From Kolteria novifilia (GTDB lineage Bacteria > Planctomycetota > Planctomycetia > Kolteriales > Kolteriaceae), in the NCBI GenBank assembly GCA_007748055.1, contig CP036279.1, positions 62,001 through 126,000 of the forward strand: a stretch of DNA of 64,000 nt, written 5' to 3'. The translations under genes and the position numbers were made by a program. The notes beneath the pieces are model-generated. The model was given only the letters and a program-made list of their open reading frames with translations, made no database searches and had not been told where the DNA came from. Positions within the stretch are counted from its first letter, which is position 1, and every line of letters begins with the position of its first letter. Of the stretch, positions 36,456-45,778 are shown in pieces.

Positions 36456-37483
36456 GCCGAGATGGCCGTCGATTCGGTGGCGTAGAACTCGTTCATGAGG
36501 GCGTGCCAGTCGCTGAGCTGACTGAGCCGGATGTAGGCTTGGTGGAGTTCGTCGGCGCGTGGGTGTAGGGCCGCCCGCTTGATGCCAAACTTTCGCATCT
36601 GACGACTCGCTCGTTCCGGACCGTATTGGGTGACAGCGAGCCGATACTGCCAATCGATCAACTCGCCTTGCTCGCGGATGGTCGGCGGAGCGGGTTTCAG
36701 GAGCCCCTTCCAGAGGGCGAGCGACTCGCGGAAGATCCAGGGGTTCGCGATCGCGCCACGGGCGATGGTGACGCCGTCGCAGCCGGTCTGTTCGAGCATC
36801 CGAAGACAGTCTTCCGCGGTGAAAAGATCGCCACTTCCAAAGACGACCAGGTGAGGGTGACGCCGTTTGACTTCGGCGATGCGGTTCCAGCAGGCTTGAC
36901 CCTCGTAGCGTTGATCGACGGTTCGGCCATGAATCGCCACGCCGACGACGCCGAGATCGACCGCTTCATCGATGATCCGCCAGAAGCTCTCGGTCGCCTC
37001 GCGACTGTCATCGCGGCCGCGACGCACCTTGATCGTGACCGGGACGGTGACCGCATCTCTCACGCGCTGGATCATCTCGATCGCCGTTTCGGGTTCGCCA
37101 AGCAGGAACCCTCCTCGGCACCGCCCGAGGACTTTCTTGACCGGACAGCCGAAGTTGATGTCGACGAGGTCGTAACCTTCCGCCACCATCCGCGCGGCGG
37201 CGAGCCCCATCTGCTCGGGATCGTTGCCCATGAGCTGAGCGGCGATCGGACGATCGCTCGGTTCGAGAAAGGTGCCGGAACGTGCCCCCTTGCTCCCCTT
37301 GAGCACGCACTGATCGAGGACGACCTCGTGACGCGTCAAACAGGCCCCCAGCGAGCGACACGTTACGCGCATGCCCAAGTCGGAGTAGCCCGAAAGCGCC
37401 GCGAGCGTGAAGGGACTCGGCAGCGGAAAGACATTCGAGCTTGCTTCGGACGTCGATGGGGAGACCGCGGTATCGGCCGGCAT
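36452..37483 (-). CDS. tRNA-dihydrouridine synthase (Dus)
   Basis: The enzyme reduces uridines in tRNA D-loops using FMN and NADPH. From the ATG at 37483 it has 343 residues with the TIM-barrel start (PFTLAALSGYSDLGMR), the catalytic-cysteine block NFGCPVKKVLGRCRGG, HGRTVDQRYEGQACW and VFGSGDLFTAED. The DusA/B/C subclass is not clear from these motifs alone. It shares its stop palindrome with the DUF2079 gene and is divergent from mobA. Confidence 0.9.
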   Translation of the reverse strand: MPADTAVSPSTSEASSNVFPLPSPFTLAALSGYSDLGMRVTCRSLGACLTRHEVVLDQCVLKGSKGARSGTFLEPSDRPIAAQLMGNDPEQMGLAAARMVAEGYDLVDINFGCPVKKVLGRCRGGFLLGEPETAIEMIQRVRDAVTVPVTIKVRRGRDDSREATESFWRIIDEAVDLGVVGVAIHGRTVDQRYEGQACWNRIAEVKRRHPHLVVFGSGDLFTAEDCLRMLEQTGCDGVTIARGAIANPWIFRESLALWKGLLKPAPPTIREQGELIDWQYRLAVTQYGPERASRQMRKFGIKRAALHPRADELHQAYIRLSQLSDWHALMNEFYATESTAISA

Positions 37484-37566
37484 CGGGAACCCTCTCGTGA
37501 ATCGCGACAAACTGCTATTCTACGGATCGTGGGCCTAAGTAGCGGTTGTTTGAGGACGAAGCGACG

Positions 37567-38184
37567 TTGCCTGAACCAGTGGGCGGAATCGTGCTCTGTG
37601 GTGGCAAGAGCCAGCGGATGGGAGAGTCGAAGGCGAACCTTTCGTGGGGGAACCGATCGCTTCTCGATCACGTCTGCGCCCTGCTCGGCCCGGTTGTCGC
37701 TCCCATCGTCGTCGTCGCGAGTCCCGACCAGGACCTCCCACCGCTCGCTCCGACCGTCGAAGTGGTGCGGGATCCCTCTCCCTTCGAGGGGCCGCTCCTC
37801 GGCATGATGGTCGGACTCGCCTCTCTTCCCGATTCGGTGCCGTTGGTGTTCGTCACCGCTTGCGATGCTCCACTGCTGAGGCCCGACCTCGTCGCGTTCC
37901 TGGCTGGGTGCTTGGGGCAAACGCAGGCGGCGGTCCCTCGCGTCTCGGGGCGATCGTGTCCCCTGACGGCGCTTTACCGGCGTTCGGTCTTGGGCGAACT
38001 CCGCGCAGCGTTCGCTGCTGGTGAGCGGCGACCGACGCGCTTTGTCGATGGGATCGACACCACGTTTGTCGACGAAGATGCCCTCAGGATAGTCGACGCA
38101 ACCCTCGACGGATTCAGGAGTTGCAATACTCCCGAAGAACTCGAGTCTCTCCGTCGCCGCGCTCGCGAGTTGGGCGTGCGCTGA
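37567..38184 (+). CDS. mobA: Molybdenum cofactor guanylyltransferase MobA
   Basis: MobA attaches GMP to molybdopterin, making the guanine dinucleotide cofactor used by Tat-exported oxidoreductases such as the one at 20.9 kb. The ~205-residue protein has the diagnostic GIVLCGGKSQRMGESKA nucleotide-binding loop, FEGPLLGMMVGL and VTACDAPLL. The TTG at 37567 is preferred because GAGGA lies ~11 bases upstream and the family starts just before this loop; a TTG at 37546 would add seven residues. Confidence 0.88.
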   Translation: MPEPVGGIVLCGGKSQRMGESKANLSWGNRSLLDHVCALLGPVVAPIVVVASPDQDLPPLAPTVEVVRDPSPFEGPLLGMMVGLASLPDSVPLVFVTACDAPLLRPDLVAFLAGCLGQTQAAVPRVSGRSCPLTALYRRSVLGELRAAFAAGERRPTRFVDGIDTTFVDEDALRIVDATLDGFRSCNTPEELESLRRRARELGVR

Positions 38185-38290
38185 GTTTCTCCGATTTCCG
38201 CGTTACATCTCGCTCAGGCCTCCGCCTTGGTTCGTGGAGAGGGAAGAGTGGTCTCCTCCCTCATGAAACGACTCCGTAGGGGGATGGATC

Positions 38291-40531
38291 ATGTTCAGCG
38301 GTCATTGCGGCCGAGCGGTGATGCTCGCCGTCCTATTGTCGGGAACAGCGACAACGGCACGAGCCGAATACACCGAGTTTCGCGGCAAGCCGATCTCTCA
38401 AGGTCGGATGGTCGTCGCCGAGGCGGATGCGGAGCGGATCGGGCTGACCCAGGACCCGGCGACGCCCTCGCAACAGCGTTCGAGCGACTTCGTCCTCAAA
38501 GGGACCAAGGTCGATGCGGAGATCTCTTCCGTCCTGGCCCGCGTTCGGGTCGAACAGACCTTTCAGAACCCGTTCTCGGACCGGATCGAAGCGGTCTACG
38601 TCTTCCCGCTTCCCGAGAACGCCGCCGTTGACGGCTACTTCTTCAAAGTGGGCGAGAAGGTAATTCGCGGGGTTGTCAAGGAGCGCCAACAGGCCCGCAA
38701 GGAGTACGAGCAAGCCAAGAGCGAAGGTCGCAAGGCTTCGCTGCTGGAACAAGAGCGAGCCAACATCTTCACCCAGTCGCTCGCGAACATCCCACCCGGA
38801 GCCGAGGTCACGGTTCACATCGAGTACGTCCACCCGGTCGACATCGACGGGAGCTCCTACGTCTTCCGGTTCCCGATGGTCGTCGGACCGCGCTACATCC
38901 CTGGGCAGCCGCTTGGACGACCCAGCGTCGGGCGCGGTTGGGCCCCCGACACCGACGAGGTTCCCGATGCCTCGCGCGTCACGCCGGCGCCTCTTCCTCC
39001 CGGAAAGCGGAGCGGCAACGACGTTGCCATTCAACTGACGATCGAGGGAGCGATGCCGATCCGGGACATCGTTCCCGTCACGCATGAGGTCGATGTCAAG
39101 AAGGTCACGCCGACGCGATCGGTCGTCCGTCTCAAGGAGAAGAAGGTCCTCGCGGACAAGGACTTCGTCATCGAGTACCGACTCGCCGGGGACCAAGTCG
39201 TGGTCGCGTCGCTCGCCCATCGTTCCCAGGAGAAGGGAACCTTCGCGGTGGTGATCCAGCCCCAGCATGGCGTCAACGCCGAGGACGCGACGCCGCGCGA
39301 GTACCTCCTGTTGCTTGATCGCAGCGGATCGATGTCGGGGCGAGCGATCAGTCAGCTTCGCATCCTCGCCCAGCACTTGCTCGACGGTCTCAACCCACAG
39401 GACACGTTCCGCGTGGCGACCTTCAACAACGGCGTTCGCTCGCATCGGCGGCAGCCGATCCTCGCCACCCCCGAGAACATCGCGGATGCCAAGGCGTTCA
39501 TCCGAGGCATTCGGGCCAACGGCGGGACCGAGATCAACGGCGCCCTGCATGAGATCGTCGCACCGCGCGAGGGGGAGGTTGGGCGACCCCGCTACCTCGT
39601 CCTGGTGACCGATGCCCTGGTCGGCAACGATGACTCGATCCTGGCGACGCTCAAGACTCCGCGTTTCGCCGACGTCCGCGTCTTTCCGGTCGCGATGGGC
39701 TCGGCCCCGAACGACTACCTCATTCGTCGTGCGGCGGAACTGGGACGTGGCTTCTCGCTGCGGACGACGAACGAGGACAACCCCGCAGAGATTGCCCAGC
39801 GGTTCTCGCGAAAGATCGCCAAACCGGTGATGACCGACCTCGAGATCGAATGGGGTGGTTTGGCGGTGGAGGAAGTCTTGCCGAGTCCCCTGCCCGATCT
39901 CTACGCCGATCGACCCCTTGTGGTCATGGGACGCTATGCCAAGCCGGGCAAGGCGGAGATCAGCATCAAGGGGAACCTGATGGGCGAGATGGCGGCGACG
40001 AGCTTGTCGCTGGAGCTGCCCGAGCAGGAAGCGGCCAACGATGCCCTCGAGCCCCTTTGGGCTAGACAGCGGATTCGGCAGATCTGGAATCGCCAGCTCG
40101 GTCACGAATCGGCGGACGCCAAGAAAACGATCACTCGCCTCGGGATCGAGTACCAGCTTGTCACGAAGTACACCTCCTTCATCGCGGTGGAGCGAGATGA
40201 CGAGCCGGTTCTCGCGGGTCAACCGCGGCAGTATCTCGTCGCGCCGATGCTGCCGGAGGGCATGACGGCGCTGGCCTCCGGGGCCTTCGCGACGGCGGCG
40301 AACGCGAACGGTCCCGCTCGCAAGGCTTCCCCACGAGCCCCCGCGGCCGGGGCGGGTTCGGCGTCCCACGTGGCGACGTCGCAACCCGCTCCGGTCTTCA
40401 GCAACTCCTCGTCGAGTGGATCGACTTCCCGCGGCGGTGGCCCGATCGACATCGTCTGCTTGGGCGCCGCCGGTGCTTTGGCCTTCGGATGTTCGCGGCT
40501 GCGTCGTCGGGAAGAGGATGAGGAAGGTTAG
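38291..40531 (+). CDS. VIT and VWA domain surface protein with Gly-Gly-type C-tail
   Basis: The 746-residue protein has a signal peptide (MLAVLLSGTATTARA), a VIT domain (~50-190: VEQTFQNPFSDRIEAVYVFPLPENAAV) and a VWA domain with the MIDAS motif DRSGSMSG near residue 344. The C-terminus is a Ser/Pro/Ala linker, Gly715-717, a hydrophobic stretch (IVCLGAAGALAFGC) and RLRRREEDEEG. This tail has the Gly-Gly, helix, Arg layout processed by rhombosortases, and a rhombosortase gene follows 245 bases downstream. The TAG stop lies at the start of a family-C element. Confidence 0.85.
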   Translation: MFSGHCGRAVMLAVLLSGTATTARAEYTEFRGKPISQGRMVVAEADAERIGLTQDPATPSQQRSSDFVLKGTKVDAEISSVLARVRVEQTFQNPFSDRIEAVYVFPLPENAAVDGYFFKVGEKVIRGVVKERQQARKEYEQAKSEGRKASLLEQERANIFTQSLANIPPGAEVTVHIEYVHPVDIDGSSYVFRFPMVVGPRYIPGQPLGRPSVGRGWAPDTDEVPDASRVTPAPLPPGKRSGNDVAIQLTIEGAMPIRDIVPVTHEVDVKKVTPTRSVVRLKEKKVLADKDFVIEYRLAGDQVVVASLAHRSQEKGTFAVVIQPQHGVNAEDATPREYLLLLDRSGSMSGRAISQLRILAQHLLDGLNPQDTFRVATFNNGVRSHRRQPILATPENIADAKAFIRGIRANGGTEINGALHEIVAPREGEVGRPRYLVLVTDALVGNDDSILATLKTPRFADVRVFPVAMGSAPNDYLIRRAAELGRGFSLRTTNEDNPAEIAQRFSRKIAKPVMTDLEIEWGGLAVEEVLPSPLPDLYADRPLVVMGRYAKPGKAEISIKGNLMGEMAATSLSLELPEQEAANDALEPLWARQRIRQIWNRQLGHESADAKKTITRLGIEYQLVTKYTSFIAVERDDEPVLAGQPRQYLVAPMLPEGMTALASGAFATAANANGPARKASPRAPAAGAGSASHVATSQPAPVFSNSSSSGSTSRGGGPIDIVCLGAAGALAFGCSRLRRREEDEEG

Positions 40532-40685
40532 AGTTCTGAGCGGTCAATTCATTGTCCAAGAGAGTCTCTTGGGTGCTCCATGCCCACGCTGGCCGTGGGC
40601 ATGCGGGAACCGCCACTAGTTCAGCACACACCCGCGCGAGCGGGGAGCCAGTCTTCGTGAAACGAACTTGCCGATCAGGACATTC
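40529..40685. mobile_element. Family-C MITE-like element, copy 2
   Basis: The left end TAGAGTTCTGAGCGGT resembles a worn TAGTGTCCTGATTGGT. The right end TTGCCGATCAGGACAT near 40671-40685 matches the intact TGCCAATCAGGACACT of copy 3. The central palindrome CATGCCCACGCTGGCCGTGG is shared. The first three bases are the stop of the VIT/VWA gene. Confidence 0.65.
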
Positions 40686-40715
40686 GTGCACTGGCCCATC
40701 TAGATGTTTGAGTGC

Positions 40716-40738
40716 CACTGGCTGCTTGTCAGCCAGTG
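40716..40738. repeat. Family-B palindrome
   Basis: CACTGGCTGCTTGTCAGCCA followed by GTG forms an inverted repeat of family B, located just upstream of the rhombosortase start. Confidence 0.8.
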
Positions 40739-40776
40739 AGAACGAGTTGTATCACCGGCAACCCGAGGGGTGGTCG

Positions 40777-41508
40777 ATGGCGGACGATGACAGAGAACGG
40801 GGAGTTGGGGTGATGAGTGCCGAGTATCCTTCGCGAGCAACGGAATGGCAGGGGAGCGGGGGAGCAAGTGGAATCGCCTTCCATTTGGCTCCTTGGACGA
40901 CTCTCCTCGCGGTCGCGACGCTTGTCGTCCACTTCCAGCCCATCGTCACGGAGTCCGTTGGGGCGCCGGCCCTCTTGGAGTACGAACGAGCGGCGGTTGT
41001 TTCGGGGCAGTGGTGGCGACTGGCGACGGGGCACCTCTTGCACTGGAGCTTCGGCCATCTGCTGCTCGACCTCTCGGCCGTCGTGATCATCGGTGGCGTT
41101 TTGGAGCGGATGGTTCGCGAACGATACCCGACGTTGCTCCTCGGGATCGCGGGTACGATCGGCGTTTCTCTCTGCGTGTTCCAGCCAGACGTCCTGGTCT
41201 ATCGCGGACTCTCGGGAGTCGCGAGCGGGTTGTTCGCGGCACTGTTGGTGATGGGGCTACGAAGGCTCAAGCGGTTCGACGAGTGGGGGGCGATGCTGAT
41301 GATCGTCGCGCTCTTCTTCCTCACGAAGATCGGTTACGAAGGGCTGACGGGCGAGCTCTTCCTCGCCACCGGCACCGTGGGAGACATCGGCGATCCGGTC
41401 ACGTTGGCTCACGTCAGCGGCGCGTTGGCGGGCGCGGTCTTCGCTTCCGTGATCGCGTTGCCCATCGGCGAATCCCCCCAGCGAATAGATCAACGGGCTG
41501 TTAGCTGA
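40777..41508 (+). CDS. rrtA: Rhombosortase (rhomboid-family C-terminal tail protease)
   Basis: The 243-residue protein has about six membrane helices. It carries GQWWRLATGHLLHWSFGHLLLD, the serine of GLSGVASG, a Lys/Glu pair inside a helix (FFLTKIGYEG) and the histidine of LAHVSGALAGA. This is the shortened rhomboid pattern of rhombosortases, which cut GlyGly-CTERM-type tails. The ATG at 40777 has GAGGGG six bases before; 40813 is an alternative. Its stop TGA is formed by a family-C element end. The adjacent VIT/VWA protein is the obvious candidate substrate. Confidence 0.75.
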   Translation: MADDDRERGVGVMSAEYPSRATEWQGSGGASGIAFHLAPWTTLLAVATLVVHFQPIVTESVGAPALLEYERAAVVSGQWWRLATGHLLHWSFGHLLLDLSAVVIIGGVLERMVRERYPTLLLGIAGTIGVSLCVFQPDVLVYRGLSGVASGLFAALLVMGLRRLKRFDEWGAMLMIVALFFLTKIGYEGLTGELFLATGTVGDIGDPVTLAHVSGALAGAVFASVIALPIGESPQRIDQRAVS

Positions 41509-41651
41509 TTGGTAAGTTCATTCCCCAAGAGACGCTTGGGTGGCATGCCCACGCTGGCCGTGGGCATGCGGGAAGCGCCTGTGAATGGGCGATCTTCCGC
41601 ACAAGTTGAGGGCGAAGATTTAAGGTGACAAACGTGCCAATCAGGACACTA
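41502..41651. mobile_element. Family-C MITE-like element, copy 3
   Basis: The left end TTAGCTGATTGG looks like TAGTGTCCTGATTGG with TGTC deleted. The right end CCAATCAGGACACTA is intact at 41637-41651. The central palindrome CATGCCCACGCTGGCCGTGG is present. The left end forms the stop of the rhombosortase gene and the right end the stop of the kinase gene, so the element exactly fills the gap between two convergent genes. Confidence 0.8.
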
Positions 41652-43283
41652 ATCCTCCGCCGCGCGCAGTTGATCGAGGTGGCTACCGAGGAGCCGAACC
41701 CGTCTCACTTGGTAGACGAGGACAAAGCCCATCATTAAGAGGCCGACGATGAAGAGAAAATGGTACTCCGAACGATCGAGCCCGATTGGCCGGAGCCAAG
41801 CGACCACCAAGTAGGAGGCGATCGTTAGTCCCGTCGTCCACCAGACGACCGAACGTCGAAACCAGAGCCCCGAACCGACGATCATGAGGGGATACGCCAC
41901 GAGGAGCGGACCGGCGTCGCCTCCCAAATTGAGCAAGACGCACGTCACCAGAAGTGCGTCGAGTCCGGCCGCGACGTAGGGGGCGGCTCGGGAGAGTCCC
42001 CAACGGAAGTGAACGCGGAGGACCAGCGAGCGGCCGAGGAGGAGCAGGATCAACGCGACGAAGACGATGAGTTGCCCCGTCAGGGAGAAGGGTTCGCCGC
42101 TGAGCCAATGTCGCCACTGGACAAGGGCCGTGAAGATGACCACGCCGATGCGGACGGTGAGTCCGGGCTCCTGACGCATCCAGCGAACGAGTCGTTCGAA
42201 CCTCCCCGCCGGTTGGGCGTTGACGCTCTCCTCGGCTTGGAAACGCCGGAGATCCTCCGCGAGTTCCGCCGCCGAGCGATAACGTTCGCCGGGATCCTTG
42301 GCGAGGCATTTGAGGCAGATCCATTCGAGCGCGCGCGGCAGATCGCGACGATAGTGTCGGGGGCTGACGGGATCACTTTCGACGACGTCGACGAGCAAGT
42401 CGAGCGCGTTGTCGGCCTGAAAAGGCGTCCGCCCGGTGAGCATCTCATAGAGCATCACGCCGAGGCTGTAGACGTCGCTGGAGGGGGTGACGTTGCGGGA
42501 GCGTCCGGCGGCTTGCTCGGGAGCCATGTACGCCGGGGTCCCCGCGATCGCGCCACTGCGGGTCCGTGAGGTGTCCTCGGTGAAGACCTTCGCCAGACCG
42601 AAGTCCGTGAGCTTGGGAAAGTCGGCGGTGTCGAAGAGGACATTCGAGGGCTTGAGGTCCCGATGGATGACGCCTTGTTGATGCAAGTAGTCGACCGACA
42701 CCGCGATGCGGGTGGTCAGACGAGCGGCCTCCATCGGTTCGAGGCGTCCGCGGCGCAAACGCTCGGCGAGGCTTTCCCCCTCGACGTACTCCATCGCGAA
42801 GTAGTGCTGACCGTTCTCCTGGCCGACATCGAAGATCGGGACGATCGACGGGTGACTCAGTCGGGCCGCGGCGCGGGCTTCCGCATGAAAGCGTTCGATC
42901 TGGTCGGGAGTCGAGAGCTGACCGAAGAGGAGCATCTTGACCGCGACGACACGCTGGAGTTCCAGATGACGCGCCTTGAAGACGACTCCCATGCCGCCTC
43001 GACCGATCTCCTCGAGAAGTTCGTACTTGCCGAATCCGAGGGGGGAGTCGGGTTGCGAACCATGGGGTGAGTGGGGTTTGCCGAGGCAATCGTCCGGGGG
43101 AGTCGTTTCCTGCAGCGATGGATAGCTGTCACCTAGACGGTCGAGACCGTCGAGGCAGTCGGCGAGTCTCGCGATTTCCGGATGTTGACGGCGCAGCGCG
43201 ACGGCGTCCTGGTCCCGCTGTTCGTGGATCGCCTCAAGGTAGGCCTCGAGCTTTTCGGCAAGTCGGTCGTCGTCCATCGTCAT
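41649..43283 (-). CDS. Membrane Ser/Thr protein kinase (Hanks type)
   Basis: From the ATG at 43283 (overlapping the sigma gene stop by four bases) the protein has 544 residues. A short acidic N-terminal helix region is followed by a complete kinase domain: GRGGMGVVF, VAVKML, HRDLKPSN, DFGLAK and YMAPEQ. About six membrane helices follow at ~335-530. No extracytoplasmic sensor domain is evident. The overlap with the ECF sigma factor suggests that the kinase controls that factor, as proposed for planctomycete ECF/kinase pairs. Confidence 0.9.
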   Translation of the reverse strand: MTMDDDRLAEKLEAYLEAIHEQRDQDAVALRRQHPEIARLADCLDGLDRLGDSYPSLQETTPPDDCLGKPHSPHGSQPDSPLGFGKYELLEEIGRGGMGVVFKARHLELQRVVAVKMLLFGQLSTPDQIERFHAEARAAARLSHPSIVPIFDVGQENGQHYFAMEYVEGESLAERLRRGRLEPMEAARLTTRIAVSVDYLHQQGVIHRDLKPSNVLFDTADFPKLTDFGLAKVFTEDTSRTRSGAIAGTPAYMAPEQAAGRSRNVTPSSDVYSLGVMLYEMLTGRTPFQADNALDLLVDVVESDPVSPRHYRRDLPRALEWICLKCLAKDPGERYRSAAELAEDLRRFQAEESVNAQPAGRFERLVRWMRQEPGLTVRIGVVIFTALVQWRHWLSGEPFSLTGQLIVFVALILLLLGRSLVLRVHFRWGLSRAAPYVAAGLDALLVTCVLLNLGGDAGPLLVAYPLMIVGSGLWFRRSVVWWTTGLTIASYLVVAWLRPIGLDRSEYHFLFIVGLLMMGFVLVYQVRRVRLLGSHLDQLRAAED

Positions 43284-43894
43284 GACTCGGGCATCAAGCT
43301 TTCGAGCTGCCTCAGGGCTCGCATCCACAGCATTTGCACCGCGGGCCTGGTTCTTCCCATGCGCTCGGCGATCTCGGCAAAGGAGAGTCGCTGCAGATTC
43401 CGGAGGCGAATGACCTCTCGATGGGGCTCGGAGAGGCCCGTCAAGGCGAGGGCGAGCTGTTCCTCGTCCTCTTGCCGCATCATCCATCGGCTTGGCGTAT
43501 CGCCGGGGTCGTTCGGTTCCAGGCCGCGATCGGTCGATTCATCGGTGTCGGCGGTCAGGGAGCGTTCGCGACTGACGCGCCGCTTCTCGGTGGTGCCATA
43601 GGCACGCGCGACGTCGGTCGCGTTTCGCGTGAGGATCGTGCGCAGCCAGGCCCGGAGTTGCTCGTCACCAACGCCCCGAAACTCCTCGAAGTCGCGGCAG
43701 GCATCGAGCATCGTCTGCTGGACGAGGTCGGAGGCATCGACCTTGGCCTTGAACCACGACCGGGCCTCCTCTTGAGCGATTCCCCGCAGGTAGTGTCGGC
43801 ACGAGTGAAAGAGACGCTCCTTCGCCGCGTCATCTCCTCGTTGGGCACGCGCGAGTATCTCGTCCATCGACTCAGGTGTTTCGGGCTGGGTCAT
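43280..43894 (-). CDS. ECF-type RNA polymerase sigma factor
   Basis: The 204-residue protein has sigma region 2 (ERLFHSCRHYLRGIAQ, DASDLVQQTMLDACRDF, LRAWLRTILTRNATDVAR) and region 4 (LSEPHREVIRLRNLQRLSFAEIAERMGRTRPAVQMLWMRAL). It has no long C-terminal extension. It is the first gene of a pair with the kinase and probably gives rise to its own regulon on envelope stress. No anti-sigma factor gene is seen, so phosphorylation may replace it. Confidence 0.9.
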   Translation of the reverse strand: MTQPETPESMDEILARAQRGDDAAKERLFHSCRHYLRGIAQEEARSWFKAKVDASDLVQQTMLDACRDFEEFRGVGDEQLRAWLRTILTRNATDVARAYGTTEKRRVSRERSLTADTDESTDRGLEPNDPGDTPSRWMMRQEDEEQLALALTGLSEPHREVIRLRNLQRLSFAEIAERMGRTRPAVQMLWMRALRQLESLMPES

Positions 43895-43910
43895 CGCTCA
43901 ACGTTCAAGA

Positions 43911-44018
43911 CTAGTGCCGCGTCAAACGCTAGATTTCGGGTAGTGAACCCACGATCACTTCTCACTGGCTGACCAGCAGCCAGTACCACCCGATCTTTTG
44001 GAGCTGACAATACGCTAG
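43911..44018. mobile_element. Family-B MITE-like element, copy 2
   Basis: CTAG at 43911 and CTAG at 44015 bound 108 bases that match the element at 48043-48149 nearly base for base in the middle (ACGATCACTTCTCACTGGCT and the palindrome to CAGCCAGTACCACC). The rest of the gap 43895-44347 shows no gene and should hold the divergent promoters of the sigma and ROK genes. Confidence 0.75.
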
Positions 44019-44347
44019 GTGGCCATCTTGGTTGAGCGTACTGCATCGTCCCCGGCCCGACCACGGTGAAGTCGGTTTCCCGGTGGCCGAACGAACTGGT
44101 AGACGCGACTCGGAGACGCAACGGGCGACCGCCAGGCGAGCGGTCGATCGACAAATCGGATCGGATTGGGAGTGGAGGCGTGCGGAGAATGTTGCTTTAG
44201 ATAGTTATAGAGAAGAGTGCGATTCATCTCTCGCTAATCGCCAGTAGTCCGGATCTCCATCCGCATGCTACGATTCGTCGTGAGCCATCCCGAAAGGGTG
44301 ATGGTTTCGAGTTGATTCAGTGACTGTATCGGGGACATCTTGCCCTC

Positions 44348-45517
44348 ATGCCACGCGCTATCGCCAAGGCTCGACCTTCCCTCCTGCGTCAGATGAACGA
44401 GCAACGAGTGCTCGAGGCCGTGGCGCAGCACGGTCCGGTCTCCCGCGCCGAAGTCACTCGCTTCACGGGGATCAGCGCTCCCACCGTTTCGAAAACGGTC
44501 GCCGCTCTCATTGAGGCGAACTTGCTCGAGGAGGGCGAATTCCAACGTTCGGGGATGGGGCGTCCCGGGAAGACGCTTCGGATGGCGACCAAGGGCGTTC
44601 GCGTCCTGGCCCTTGAGGTCGGCATTCGCGACTGCTTTCTCTCGTCGGCGGGACTCGATGGACGCTTCCACTCGAACGAGCCCCAAGTGCTCAAGACTCC
44701 TAAACGCTACGAGAAGCTGACGGAGATGATCGCCGAGGCGGTGACAACCGCGACGAAGGCAAGCAGCATTCCAGTCCTCGGTCTGGGAATCAGTATTCCG
44801 GGGCTGCTTGACGAGCGAGAACAGCGGACACTCACGTCTCCGAACCTTCACCAAACCGATGGCCGCCAACTCGGCAAGGACGTCGAGGCGCTCACCGGGC
44901 TGACAACGATCCTGGTTCAAGAATCGCATGCCCTCTGCCTGGCCGAACAGATGGAGGGACAGGCTCGCGATCTGCATGACTACGCGGTCATCGACATCGC
45001 CGACGGCTTGGGGCTCGGGGCGATCGTCAACGGGCATCCCCTTTGGGGACATCGTGGCATCGCGGGGGAACTTGGGCACGTCACCGTCAACACATCATCC
45101 GACGCCGTGAAGTGCGGCTGCGGGAACATCGGCTGCCTGGAAACGGAAGCCACCGACGCCGCCCTCGCTCGACGGGTCTCCCAGAAGCTCGGGCGCGAGT
45201 TGTCGATTGAGGAGACCATTGACGCGATCCAATCCGGGGAGGTCAAGGCGAAGCGAGAAATCGACCGCTTGATCGACTACCTGGGGATCGGGCTCGCGGC
45301 GGTGATCAACCTGCTCAACCCCCAAGCGATCTTCCTGCACGGACGTCTGTTCGACGCGGCCGACGGCATGTTCGATCGACTGATCGAAGTGACCCGCAAG
45401 CGAGCGCTAGCCCCTTCGCGTCAGGACTGCGACGTCTTTCAGGCGCGTGGGACGAAGATCCACGGGGCACTCAGCGCGATCATTCGCCACGTCACCTCAC
45501 GTCGAGACGTTTCTTAG
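44348..45517 (+). CDS. ROK-family transcriptional regulator
   Basis: The 389-residue protein has an N-terminal winged HTH (RQMNEQRVLEAVAQHGPVSRAEVTRFTGISAPTVSKTV, residues ~14-55) and a C-terminal ROK sugar-kinase-like domain (LGISIPGLLDE, GHRGIAGELGHVTV, CGCGNIGCLETEA). The CxCGxxGCxE zinc motif is complete, as in NagC/XylR repressors. It probably senses a sugar or sugar phosphate. No transport or catabolic gene is beside it to name the sugar. Confidence 0.87.
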   Translation: MPRAIAKARPSLLRQMNEQRVLEAVAQHGPVSRAEVTRFTGISAPTVSKTVAALIEANLLEEGEFQRSGMGRPGKTLRMATKGVRVLALEVGIRDCFLSSAGLDGRFHSNEPQVLKTPKRYEKLTEMIAEAVTTATKASSIPVLGLGISIPGLLDEREQRTLTSPNLHQTDGRQLGKDVEALTGLTTILVQESHALCLAEQMEGQARDLHDYAVIDIADGLGLGAIVNGHPLWGHRGIAGELGHVTVNTSSDAVKCGCGNIGCLETEATDAALARRVSQKLGRELSIEETIDAIQSGEVKAKREIDRLIDYLGIGLAAVINLLNPQAIFLHGRLFDAADGMFDRLIEVTRKRALAPSRQDCDVFQARGTKIHGALSAIIRHVTSRRDVS

Positions 45518-45778
45518 TGCGTCGACTCCGCTGGTCGCTTCACGAGATCTCATTCATTGATCGTGCGATATCGTCGAATCCAAGGTGTTTCCCGTATGCC
45601 CACGGCGAGCGCTCCCGAAAGGCGTTCCCGTGCCGAATGGGCCATGAACTCGCCATGAAAGCTGCCGGGTGTTCCCAGACTATCCATCTTTGATCTCTAC
45701 CGCGTCGATGAGCCATTGTGAGAAATGGAGGAATCGAGTATCGCACCCAGCGCGCTTGGGGGAGAAGGATGGTGAAAC

